From Ruminococcaceae bacterium UBA1320 (GTDB lineage: Bacteria; Bacillota; Clostridia; Oscillospirales; Ethanoligenentaceae): a stretch of DNA of 5,190 nt. Location: the NCBI GenBank assembly GCA_002306975.1, contig DBTI01000293.1:1-5190 (forward strand). The letters run 5' to 3'. The notes beneath the pieces were generated by a model that saw nothing but the letters and a program-made list of their open reading frames with translations, searched no databases and was not told where the DNA came from. A program made the position numbers and the translations under genes. Below, in pieces: positions 1-5,190 of this stretch; the first letter of the stretch is position 1, and every line of letters starts with the position of its first letter.

Positions 1-816
1 GAGTATTACAGAGACATGGGCTATCACGTTGCCATCATGGCTGACTCCACCTCCCGTTGGGCTGAGGCTCTGCGTGAGATTTCCGGCCGACTTGAAGAGA
101 TGCCCGCAGAAGAAGGCTTCCCGGCTTACCTGCCGTCTCGCCTTTCCGAGTTCTATGAAAGAGCCGGATATATGAAGAACCTCAACGGAACAGAAGGTTC
201 AGTTTCAATCATCGGCGCTGTTTCCCCTCAGGGCGGCGACCTTTCCGAGCCTGTTACCCAGAATACAAAGCGTTTCATACGCTGCTTCTGGGCGCTTGAT
301 AAGTCGCTTGCTTATGCGAGGCATTATCCGGCTATAAACTGGATAACGAGCTACAGTGAATATGTCGGTGAATTAAAGCCCTGGTATGAAGCAAACGTCG
401 GCGTTGATTTCTTAAAGTGCCGCAGCGAGATTAACTCGATTCTGCACGAGGAAAACAAGCTGATGGAAATCGTCAAGCTGATTGGCTCCGATGTTCTTCC
501 AGACGATCAGAAACTCGTTATTGAAATTTCCCACTTGATCCGCGTTGGCTTTTTGCAGCAGAACGCCTATCATGCACAAGACACTTACGTGCCTATTGCA
601 AAGCAGCTCAAGATGATGGAAGTCATCCTGCATCTGTATCATCGCACAAAAGAGCTCGTCGCAGCAAGCATCCCGATTTCAAGAGCGACCGAAACCGGTT
701 TGTTTGACAAGGTTATAAAGATTAAATACGATATTCCCAACGACAAGCTTGAAATGTTTGATGACTATAACAAAGAAATTGATGAAACTCTTAGCAAGAT
801 AACCGCCTCAGTATAA
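1..816 (+). CDS. atpA: V-type ATP synthase subunit A, C-terminal part (5' end outside window)
   Basis: Catalytic A subunit of the cytoplasmic V1 head; three copies alternate with B and hydrolyse or make ATP. The frame is open from base 1, so the gene enters from the left; 271 residues are visible of a family length near 590. The P-loop would lie upstream and is not seen. Visible are the Walker B region and its flank (VAIMADSTSRWAEALRE, about residues 10-26), the GFPAYLPSRLSEFYERAG segment (39-56), a GGDLSEPV stretch typical of A subunits, and HYPAINWITSYS followed by the helical C-terminal domain. An ATG at 16 is internal, because conserved sequence continues before it. The gene is also called ntpA. 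It is followed after 66 bases by subunit B on the same strand, as in the usual A-B-D order. No frameshift is seen. Identity is near certain. Confidence 0.97.
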   Translation, partial: EYYRDMGYHVAIMADSTSRWAEALREISGRLEEMPAEEGFPAYLPSRLSEFYERAGYMKNLNGTEGSVSIIGAVSPQGGDLSEPVTQNTKRFIRCFWALDKSLAYARHYPAINWITSYSEYVGELKPWYEANVGVDFLKCRSEINSILHEENKLMEIVKLIGSDVLPDDQKLVIEISHLIRVGFLQQNAYHAQDTYVPIAKQLKMMEVILHLYHRTKELVAASIPISRATETGLFDKVIKIKYDIPNDKLEMFDDYNKEIDETLSKITASV

Positions 817-848
817 AATCTGTGCAAGGTTATCCGAGTCTATAATAA

Positions 849-870
849 ATGCCGCTGTACGCGGCGGCAT
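849..870 (+). promoter_or_regulatory. Hairpin with UACG tetraloop directly before the atpB ribosome site
   Basis: Bases 849-857 pair with 862-870 as a 9-bp stem with one G.U wobble, closing the four-base loop TACG. This is a UNCG-type tetraloop, a class known for high stability. The Shine-Dalgarno GGAGGG begins at the very next base (871-876) and atpB starts at 883. No T-run follows, so it is not a terminator. The stem is visible in the sequence; a role in setting subunit B translation, or in protecting or processing the mRNA between A and B, is inference. Confidence 0.6.
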
Positions 871-882
871 GGAGGGCATAGT

Positions 883-2283
883 ATGAGTCTTGAATTTGTT
901 GGCCTCAAGGAGATCAACGGCCCCCTTATCGTACTTGACGGCATCAAGGAAACGTCCTTTGAGGAAATGGTTGATATAGTCCTTGACGACGGAAGCCACA
1001 GGACGGGTCGTATTGTTCAAATTGAAGGCGAAAAAGCCATTGTTCAGGTGTTTGAAGGCACACGCGGTATCTCACTCACAAACACCCACACGCGTTTTCA
1101 GGGCCGCCCGATGGAGCTGCCTTTGTCACGTGAGGTTCTTGGCCGTATATTTGACGGCGCAGGCCGCCCGATAGATAAGCTTGGCGAGATCTTCCCAGAG
1201 GAACGCCGCGATATCAACGGAAGCCCGATTAATCCTGTTTCCCGCGAATATCCGCGTAACTATATCCGTACAGGTATCTCTTCAATCGACGCGCTTATGA
1301 CACTTATCCGCGGTCAGAAGCTGCCGATATTCTCCGGCTCTGGTCTGCCGCATAATGAGCTTGCTGTTCAGATCGTGCGCCAGGCACAGATTGCATCAGA
1401 CGAAGGCAGCGAATTCGCTATAGTTTTCGCCGCAATGGGCGTTAAAAACGACGTCGCCGATTATTTCCGCCGTTCATTTGAGGAATCGGGCGTTCTCCAG
1501 CGCGTTGTTATGTTCCTCAACCTTGCGAACGACCCGATTATCGAGCGTATCGTTACTCCCCGCTGCGCGCTGACTGTTGCAGAATACCTTGCGTTTGTCC
1601 ACAACATGCACATTCTTGTTATTTTAACAGATATGACATCGTACGCCGAGGCGCTGCGTGAATTTTCATCCTCAAAGGGTGAAATTCCGGGCAGAAAAGG
1701 CTACCCTGGCTACCTTTATTCCGACCTTGCCTCTATTTACGAAAGAGCTGGTATGATAAAGGGCAAATCCGGTTCCGTTACTCAGATTCCTGTTTTGACG
1801 ATGCCCAATGACGATATCACAAACCCCATTCCTGACCTTACAGGCTACATCACGGAAGGTCAGATAGCGCTTGACCGCAGCCTTGACCAGTCAGGCATTT
1901 ATCCGCCTGTCGGCATTCTTCCTTCGCTTTCGCGTTTGATGAAGGACGGCATCGGTGAAGGCTTTACAAGAGGCGATCACTCCGCTGTTTCAAACCAGCT
2001 TTTCGCTTCTTACGCAAAGGTTCAGGAAGCACGCTCCCTTGCTTCTGTTATCGGTGAAGAGGAACTTTCCGCGATTGATAAAAAGTATATTGAATTTGGC
2101 CGCAAGTTTGAGAAATACTTTATCCGTCAGGATTTCAACGAGAACAGAACCATGGAGTACACACTTGACCTTGGGTGGAAACTTCTTTCCATATTGCCTA
2201 AGGCAGAACTCGACCGTGTTGACGAGGATATGCTTGCAAAGCATTACAATCCAGAATACGCCGAGGAATTCAAGGGGGAATAA
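883..2283 (+). CDS. atpB: V-type ATP synthase subunit B
   Basis: Non-catalytic nucleotide-binding B subunit of the V1 head, alternating with A in the A3B3 ring. The 466 residues match the usual family length. An N-terminal beta-barrel domain covers about residues 1-75. The degenerate P-loop region FSGSGLPHNELAVQI (150-164) lacks the GKT of a true Walker A, as expected for B. LTDMTSYAEALRE (248-260) is the Walker B-like segment, and GYPGYLYSDLASIYERAG (273-290) follows. Arg351 in LPSLSRLM fits the arginine finger that reaches into the A-subunit site. A helical C-terminal domain closes the protein. The ATG has a clear Shine-Dalgarno, GGAGGG at 871-876, six bases upstream. The gene ends in tandem stops (TAA TGA), three bases before subunit D. 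Also called ntpB. No anomalies are seen. Confidence 0.98.
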   Translation: MSLEFVGLKEINGPLIVLDGIKETSFEEMVDIVLDDGSHRTGRIVQIEGEKAIVQVFEGTRGISLTNTHTRFQGRPMELPLSREVLGRIFDGAGRPIDKLGEIFPEERRDINGSPINPVSREYPRNYIRTGISSIDALMTLIRGQKLPIFSGSGLPHNELAVQIVRQAQIASDEGSEFAIVFAAMGVKNDVADYFRRSFEESGVLQRVVMFLNLANDPIIERIVTPRCALTVAEYLAFVHNMHILVILTDMTSYAEALREFSSSKGEIPGRKGYPGYLYSDLASIYERAGMIKGKSGSVTQIPVLTMPNDDITNPIPDLTGYITEGQIALDRSLDQSGIYPPVGILPSLSRLMKDGIGEGFTRGDHSAVSNQLFASYAKVQEARSLASVIGEEELSAIDKKYIEFGRKFEKYFIRQDFNENRTMEYTLDLGWKLLSILPKAELDRVDEDMLAKHYNPEYAEEFKGE

Positions 2284-2286
2284 TGA

Positions 2287-2934
2287 ATGGCTGAAACCAT
2301 ATTCCCTACAAAAGGTAACCTTATCGCCCTCAAGCGTTCTCTTGCGCTTGCCAAAATGGGTTATGACCTGATGGATAAAAAGCGTAACATCCTCATTCGT
2401 GAGATGATGGAACTGATTGATACGGCGAGCAAGGTTCAAAGCCAGATTAACGAAACCTATTCGCGTGCTTATCTCGCGCTGCAAAACGCCAACATTACAC
2501 TCGGTGTTATCGGCGACATCGCAAAGGATGTTCCGATCGAAGAAGGGATAAACATCTCCTTCCGCAGCGTTATGGGCGTCGAGATTCCGATTGTAACCCT
2601 TGAGGACAATCCTCCGAAGCCTGTTTACAGCTTCGCTTCCACAAATTCAATGCTTGATGAGGCGTTTATCTCGTTCTATCACGTCAAGCGTTTGACTGCG
2701 GTACTCGCGGAGATTGAAAACAGCGTCTATCGGCTTGCGGATACAATTAAAAAGACACAGCGCCGTGCTAACGCGCTGAAAAACATCATGATTCCGAAAT
2801 TTGAGAGCAATGTTAAGTTCATAACCGACGCGCTTGAAGAAAAAGAACGCGAAGAATTCTCGAGAATGAAGGTTATCAACAAAACCAAACTCAGAAAGAA
2901 AGAATTGGCGGAAGCCGCGCAGGCAGCTGTTTAA
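2287..2934 (+). CDS. atpD: V-type ATP synthase subunit D (central stalk)
   Basis: Subunit D is the rotor shaft that sits inside the A3B3 head and passes torque to the membrane ring, the counterpart of F-type gamma. The 215 residues fit the family. Family hallmarks are PTKGNLIALKRSLALAKMG (7-25) near the N terminus and LADTIKKTQRRANALKNIM (150-168) followed by the charged EEKEREEFSRMKVI helix. The two long terminal helices (about 8-80 and 123-205) form the antiparallel coiled coil, with a short beta/loop region between them. The ATG is three bases after the atpB stop, and AAGGGGG (2272-2278) inside the end of atpB serves as ribosome site, so translation is probably coupled. Tandem TAA TAA stops and a terminator follow, which makes it the last gene of the operon. 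Also called ntpD. Confidence 0.97.
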   Translation: MAETIFPTKGNLIALKRSLALAKMGYDLMDKKRNILIREMMELIDTASKVQSQINETYSRAYLALQNANITLGVIGDIAKDVPIEEGINISFRSVMGVEIPIVTLEDNPPKPVYSFASTNSMLDEAFISFYHVKRLTAVLAEIENSVYRLADTIKKTQRRANALKNIMIPKFESNVKFITDALEEKEREEFSRMKVINKTKLRKKELAEAAQAAV

Positions 2935-2953
2935 TAAATCTGTGCCAGCTTTT

Positions 2954-2990
2954 AAAAAACATCATCTGTTAAAACAGGTGATGTTTTTTT
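2954..2990 (+). terminator. Intrinsic terminator of the V-ATPase operon
   Basis: The core stem pairs 2960-2968 with 2975-2983 (CATCATCTG / CAGGTGATG, one G.U), extended by six A-T pairs (2954-2959 with 2984-2989). It ends in a run of seven T (2984-2990) and lies 20 bases after the atpD stop. It shows that D closes the operon and that later genes need their own promoter. Confidence 0.93.
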
Positions 2991-3023
2991 ATTGCCTGTT
3001 TTTAAATTCGCTCCTTCTAAAAG

Positions 3024-3102
3024 TTTTAAAAAAGAAGAGAAATTGTTTTTTGTCTCTCCCCGCTTTTGGGGGAGAGACATTTTCTGATTTTCCTTTTTAA
3101 AA
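3024..3102. repeat. Imperfect inverted-repeat element with GC-rich core (element 1)
   Basis: The core is a perfect 11-bp stem (3051-3061 with 3069-3079, TGTCTCTCCCC / GGGGAGAGACA) with a 7-base loop. Outside an unpaired zone, an AT-rich outer arm of about 15 pairs joins 3024-3038 with 3088-3102, with one A/C mismatch and one G.U. The T-rich 3' flank (3080-3098) could make it a back-up terminator, but the T-run is interrupted. Its core and order of motifs resemble the element at 5023-5109 read on the other strand, so I favour an intergenic repeat of REP or MITE type. The folding is seen; the repeat-family status is inference. Confidence 0.6.
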
Positions 3103-3181
3103 AACAAATTGCAATAAATAATTCATAGAATATTTTATATTGTTACCGTAAATAATAGTAGCGTATCACGGAATACTTTAT

Positions 3182-3276
3182 TTTGAGCTGATTTCCACGC
3201 TCGATAAAGCATCGTCCGTGGATATTATACGAATATCAAGCTAAAAAGATTTAATTGATATTCGTATTGGCTCAAA
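3182..3276 (+). other. Possible three-way-junction RNA or structured upstream region
   Basis: Three stems nest neatly. An outer 7-bp stem (3182-3188 TTTGAGC with 3270-3276 GCTCAAA) encloses two hairpins. The first pairs 3194-3199 with 3217-3222 (TCCACG / CGTGGA), then after a 2x2 internal loop 3202-3205 with 3211-3214. The second is a perfect 13-bp stem (3227-3239 with 3255-3267). Junction strands are short: 5, 4 and 2 bases. I do not recognise it as a known riboswitch class. A problem is that the best promoter for the downstream gene overlaps its 3' part, so it would be transcribed only from a further upstream start, and I see no convincing one. Confidence 0.3.
3227..3267. repeat. Perfect 13-bp inverted repeat overlapping the promoter -35
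   Basis: ATACGAATATCAA (3227-3239) and its exact reverse complement TTGATATTCGTAT (3255-3267) are separated by 15 bases. The first six bases of the right arm are the TTGATA -35 hexamer of the promoter for the DUF378 gene. This placement suits an operator where a dimeric or tetrameric regulator would compete with RNA polymerase. It could instead be one arm of an RNA fold (see 3182-3276). No regulator is encoded in the window. Confidence 0.55.
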
Positions 3277-3283
3277 TTATATT
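3255..3283 (+). promoter_or_regulatory. Sigma-70 type promoter of the DUF378 gene
   Basis: TTGATA (3255-3260) and TATATT (3278-3283) each match five of six consensus bases, with an ideal 17-base spacer. Transcription would begin near 3290, leaving a leader of about 40 bases before the ATG at 3332. Two upstream hairpins, one a strong terminator, separate this unit from the V-ATPase operon, so a local promoter is expected. Confidence 0.65.
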
Positions 3284-3318
3284 TGTCACGCTGTAAATAT
3301 CTTCAGCAATTAATTGTT

Positions 3319-3323
3319 AGGAG
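3319..3323 (+). promoter_or_regulatory. Ribosome binding site that sets the DUF378 start
   Basis: AGGAG lies eight bases before the ATG at 3332. An in-frame TTG at 3314 would place this site inside the coding region, so the ATG is the better start. Confidence 0.8.
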
Positions 3324-3331
3324 TTGATCTG

Positions 3332-3550
3332 ATGATAGACCGCATTGCATTAATTCTTGTAATTATCGGCGCGCTCAACTGGGGCGGCATCGGAATTTTC
3401 AAGTTTGACGTAGTGAGCTGGGCTTTTGGCGGTGAATATTCCGCTGTAAGCCGCATTATCTTTACTCTTGTTGCCATCGCGGGTATCTGGTGTATATCTC
3501 TGTTGTTCCGTGATCGTGAAATCGTCGAATCAAAAAATGAAATCCACTGA
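3332..3550 (+). CDS. DUF378 family small membrane protein (YuzA-like)
   Basis: A 72-residue protein of unknown function, probably in the cytoplasmic membrane. Two hydrophobic helices are visible, about residues 4-23 and 41-59, joined by a loop containing FDVVSWAFGG. The family mark is the ALNWGGIGIF segment in helix 1 (14-23), followed by F25-D26 and then SRIIFTLVAIAG (40-51); this LNWG...FD...SR pattern is what I know of DUF378 proteins, including Bacillus subtilis YuzA, of similar length. The tail (60-72) is charged. There is no signal peptide and no catalytic motif. The gene stands alone with its own promoter and a terminator 42 bases after the stop, convergent with ackA. The start is ATG, not the upstream TTG, because AGGAG lies between them. 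Family assignment is firm; role unknown. Confidence 0.88.
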   Translation: MIDRIALILVIIGALNWGGIGIFKFDVVSWAFGGEYSAVSRIIFTLVAIAGIWCISLLFRDREIVESKNEIH

Positions 3551-3591
3551 TACAAAGGGAACGGAACGAATACTCATTTACTATTCCCGCA

Positions 3592-3625
3592 AAAAAACTG
3601 CCCGCTAATAAGCGGGCAGTTTTTT
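3592..3625. terminator. Bidirectional terminator between the DUF378 gene and ackA
   Basis: The stem is CTGCCCGCT (3598-3606) with AGCGGGCAG (3611-3619) around the loop AATA. It is flanked by seven A (3591-3597) and six T (3620-3625), which pair further. Read on either strand the hairpin is followed by a T-run, so it can end both the DUF378 transcript and the opposing ackA transcript, whose stop codon is 25 bases away. Confidence 0.93.
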
Positions 3626-3649
3626 ATATCTTCACAGAAAATTTTTTTA

Positions 3650-4846
3650 TTAAAGAGAATCTACGATTGTCTTTGTGTCTATAGCAATCATATATTCCTC
3701 ATCTGTTGGAATAATGAAAGTTCTGACTTTTGCGTCTGCTGTGGAAATGTCGCCCTCGCTGACCGTTTTGTTGAGCTTTTTGTCCAACTTAATGCCGAGG
3801 TATTCCATGTTTTCGCAAACCTCTTCGCGCATGCTTTCAGAGTGTTCGCCAATGCCGCCTGTGAATACGACCGCATCGACGCCGCCCATTGCCGCAGCAT
3901 AAGAGCCGATAAATTTCTTGATTTGATAGTGCTGGATTTCCAAGGCAAGCCTTGCCTTGTCGTTACCCTTCGCTTCTTCCTCTTCAAGGTCGCGCGCATC
4001 GCTTGAAGACTCGGAAATTCCCAAGTATCCTGATTCTTTGTTCATCATCTTTTCCATTTGGGCCGGAGTGAAATTTTCTTTTTCCATGATGAACGTAACA
4101 ACCGAGGGGTCAAGATCGCCGCAGCGTGTGCCCATTACAAAACCGCCGAGCGGTGTGAAGCCCATGCTCGTATCAACGCATTTGCCGCCGTCAACAGCGG
4201 TGATTGATGCGCCGTTGCCAAGATGGCAGGTGATTATCTTCAGTTCCTCCGGCTTTTTATTCATCAGCTCCGCGCAGCGAAGGCTCACATAACGGTGAGA
4301 AGTGCCATGTGCGCCGTAACGGCGAAGCTTGTATTTCTCATAATATTTATAAGGGACACCGAAAATGTATGCCTTTTTAGGCATGGTTGAGAGAAACGCG
4401 GTGTCAAAAACGAGAACATTTGGAACCTTGTCGCCCAAAATTTCAAGGCAGGCTTTGATTCCGGTCATTGCCGGTGGATTGTGAAGAGGCGCAAAGTTGA
4501 TAACCTCAGAAAAATCCTTGATAACCTGTTCGGTCACAAGGACTGATTTTGAAAAACGGTCGCCGCCGTTAACGATTCGGTGACCAACGGCGTCTATTTC
4601 CTTAACGCTCTTTATAACTGCAGCTTCACCCTCTGTAAGAGCGGAAATAACTGTTTTGAATGCAGTCTTGTGGTCAGGAAGATTTAGATCCTTTTCAATT
4701 TTTCTGTTGTCAAGCGTTTTATGTGTAAACCTTCCGTCAATACCTATACGTTCACAATTGCCTTTTGCAAGTACGTCTTTTGAATCGATATCAATTAATT
4801 GATATTTAAGCGATGAACTGCCTGCGTTGATAACCAGAATATTCAT
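3650..4846 (-). CDS. ackA: Acetate kinase
   Basis: Converts acetyl phosphate and ADP to acetate and ATP (reversible), the ATP-yielding last step of acetate fermentation; cytoplasmic, ASKHA fold. The 398 residues match the family. The N-terminal signature VINAGSSSLKYQLI (5-18) carries Asn7. VGHRIVNGG (87-95) carries Arg90, APLHNPP carries His122, and FDTAF carries Asp148. YGAHGTSH (177-184) carries His180, CHLGNGAS (207-214) is the phosphate loop, GTRCGDLDP (239-247) carries Arg241, FTGGIGEHS (328-336) is the adenosine motif and TDEEYMIA carries Glu384. All catalytic positions known from the Methanosarcina enzyme are kept, though several neighbours differ from the common consensus. AAGGAG (4854-4859) lies seven bases before the ATG. 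A promoter is upstream and a terminator downstream. No pta is adjacent, so it looks monocistronic. Confidence 0.97.
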   Translation of the reverse strand: MNILVINAGSSSLKYQLIDIDSKDVLAKGNCERIGIDGRFTHKTLDNRKIEKDLNLPDHKTAFKTVISALTEGEAAVIKSVKEIDAVGHRIVNGGDRFSKSVLVTEQVIKDFSEVINFAPLHNPPAMTGIKACLEILGDKVPNVLVFDTAFLSTMPKKAYIFGVPYKYYEKYKLRRYGAHGTSHRYVSLRCAELMNKKPEELKIITCHLGNGASITAVDGGKCVDTSMGFTPLGGFVMGTRCGDLDPSVVTFIMEKENFTPAQMEKMMNKESGYLGISESSSDARDLEEEEAKGNDKARLALEIQHYQIKKFIGSYAAAMGGVDAVVFTGGIGEHSESMREEVCENMEYLGIKLDKKLNKTVSEGDISTADAKVRTFIIPTDEEYMIAIDTKTIVDSL

Positions 4847-4896
4847 TTATATTCTCCTTGTATTAATAATGATTGAATTCTTAACATGTCTATATT

Positions 4897-4925
4897 ATTA
4901 TATAGTCTAAGGCTTCTTTTTTCAA
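4897..4925 (-). promoter_or_regulatory. Sigma-70 promoter of ackA
   Basis: On the minus strand, TTGAAA (4925-4920) and a perfect TATAAT (4902-4897) are 17 bases apart. Transcription would start near 4890, giving a leader of about 45 bases. The -10 lies inside the inverted repeat CTATAT-AATA-ATATAG (4905-4890), a possible operator but also easily produced by AT-rich sequence. Confidence 0.82.
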
Positions 4926-5022
4926 TATTAATCTCTCTAAATATGTAATACGCAAAGTTTTTAGACTTTATTAGCACTTTTGTTGTATATTTTATCCTGT
5001 GTTTTGTGTTTTAATGATTTCA

Positions 5023-5109
5023 GTTTCAAATAAAATCGGCAAAGCAGGATTTTATCTCCCCCGCCGGAGCCATAGAGAGACCAAAACCATTCCGCTTTAA
5101 ATTTGAAAT
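5023..5109. repeat. Imperfect inverted-repeat element with GC-rich core (element 2)
   Basis: Its ends are imperfect inverted repeats. TTTCAAAT (5024-5031) is matched exactly by ATTTGAAA (5101-5108), and inward AAA-CGG (5033-5039) pairs with CCG-TTT (5092-5098) around mismatches. Inside is a perfect 8-bp inverted repeat (5030-5037 with 5048-5055, ATAAAATC / GATTTTAT). A GC-rich segment at 5056-5070 stands out from the AT-rich surroundings. On the minus strand it carries GTCTCTC, GGGGGAGA and GATTTT in the same order as the element at 3024-3102. No credible start codon with a ribosome site lies in the open frame that crosses it, so I do not call a gene. The minus-strand stem could also act as a weak terminator for a gene further right. 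Confidence 0.45.
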
Positions 5110-5143
5110 TGTTATATATATCAGGTTAAGTACTTACAGCTAC

Positions 5144-5186
5144 TCCGGTTAAGATTGAAAATCACCCTTTCCCTATCTTAATTGGA
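5144..5186 (+). other. Possible 12-bp stem at the window edge
   Basis: TCCGGTTAAGAT (5144-5155) can pair with ATCTTAATTGGA (5175-5186), ten Watson-Crick pairs and two G.U, around a 19-base loop. The G.U pairs form only in plus-strand RNA. The window ends four bases later, so any following T-run cannot be seen. Apart from this and the ackA promoter and repeat, the 344 bases right of ackA hold no gene I can support. Confidence 0.3.
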
Positions 5187-5190
5187 ATTG

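Noticed and set aside
816..825. AAATCTGTGC occurs right after the atpA stop and again after the atpD stop (2936-2945)
   Set aside because: A single 10-base match in 5 kb is expected by chance several times, and the flanks do not match.
869..886. Mini-ORF ATG GAG GGC ATA GTA TGA whose stop overlaps the atpB start
   Set aside because: Five codons with its start inside the hairpin and no ribosome site of its own; the overlap is most likely accidental, arising from the GGAGGG site and ATG of atpB.
1990..2484. 164-codon open frame on the minus strand across the atpB/atpD junction
   Set aside because: It lies opposite two certain V-ATPase genes, has no recognisable domain, and is a by-product of their codon use.
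3314..3331. TTG start giving a 78-residue DUF378 protein
   Set aside because: AGGAG at 3319-3323 would fall inside the coding region, and the family begins near the ATG at 3332.
3688..4292. Open frames in other frames within ackA on both strands
   Set aside because: They overlap a full-length acetate kinase with all its motifs; their translations are low-complexity, Ser- or Arg-rich, and unlike any family I know.
4971..5133. Minus-strand open frame of roughly 50 codons crossing the repeat element, ending at 4963-4965
   Set aside because: It lacks an ATG, GTG or ribosome site after the upstream stop, runs into AT-rich Lys/Asn-rich sequence, and is better explained by the inverted-repeat element.
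5127..5136. 10-bp palindrome TAAGTACTTA, and similarly CAATTAATTG at 3307-3316
   Set aside because: Short AT-rich palindromes are common by chance and neither has a paired site or clear promoter relation.

Overview
The window reads as chromosome from an anaerobic, fermentative Firmicute. A clostridial (Oscillospiraceae/Lachnospiraceae-like) host is my best guess, for four reasons: a bacterial V-type ATPase with gene order A-B-D, an acetate kinase, strong AGGAG-type ribosome sites, and A/T-flanked intrinsic terminators. The host is inferred from gene content and style only; no taxonomic marker is present.

Layout. (1) Positions 1-2934, + strand: the 3' end of a V-type ATPase operon. It holds the C-terminal ~270 residues of catalytic subunit A (cut by the window edge), complete subunit B and complete subunit D, closed by an intrinsic terminator. 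A compact hairpin sits between A and B, directly against the subunit B Shine-Dalgarno. (2) Positions 2935-3331: a gene-free AT-rich spacer. It holds the operon terminator, an imperfect inverted-repeat element, a 13-bp inverted repeat nested in a possible three-way-junction fold, and a good sigma-70 promoter. (3) Positions 3332-3550, + strand: a 72-residue two-helix membrane protein of the DUF378 (YuzA-like) family. (4) Positions 3592-3625: a bidirectional terminator between convergent genes. (5) Positions 3650-4846, - strand: full-length acetate kinase (ackA) with its own consensus promoter and no adjacent pta. (6) Positions 4847-5190: a gene-free upstream region with the ackA promoter, a second inverted-repeat element that seems related to the first, and a possible stem at the window edge.

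How the genes work together. Subunits A and B form the A3B3 head of the rotary ATPase and D is the central stalk that turns inside it. Acetate kinase makes ATP from acetyl phosphate. In a fermenter the V-ATPase would typically spend part of that ATP to pump H+ or Na+. The genes share an energy theme but are separate transcription units. The ion cannot be told, because the membrane ring subunit lies outside the window.

The coding content is ordinary. The less explained signals are intergenic: the structured region in front of the DUF378 gene, the pair of similar ~80-bp inverted-repeat elements, and the hairpin in front of subunit B.
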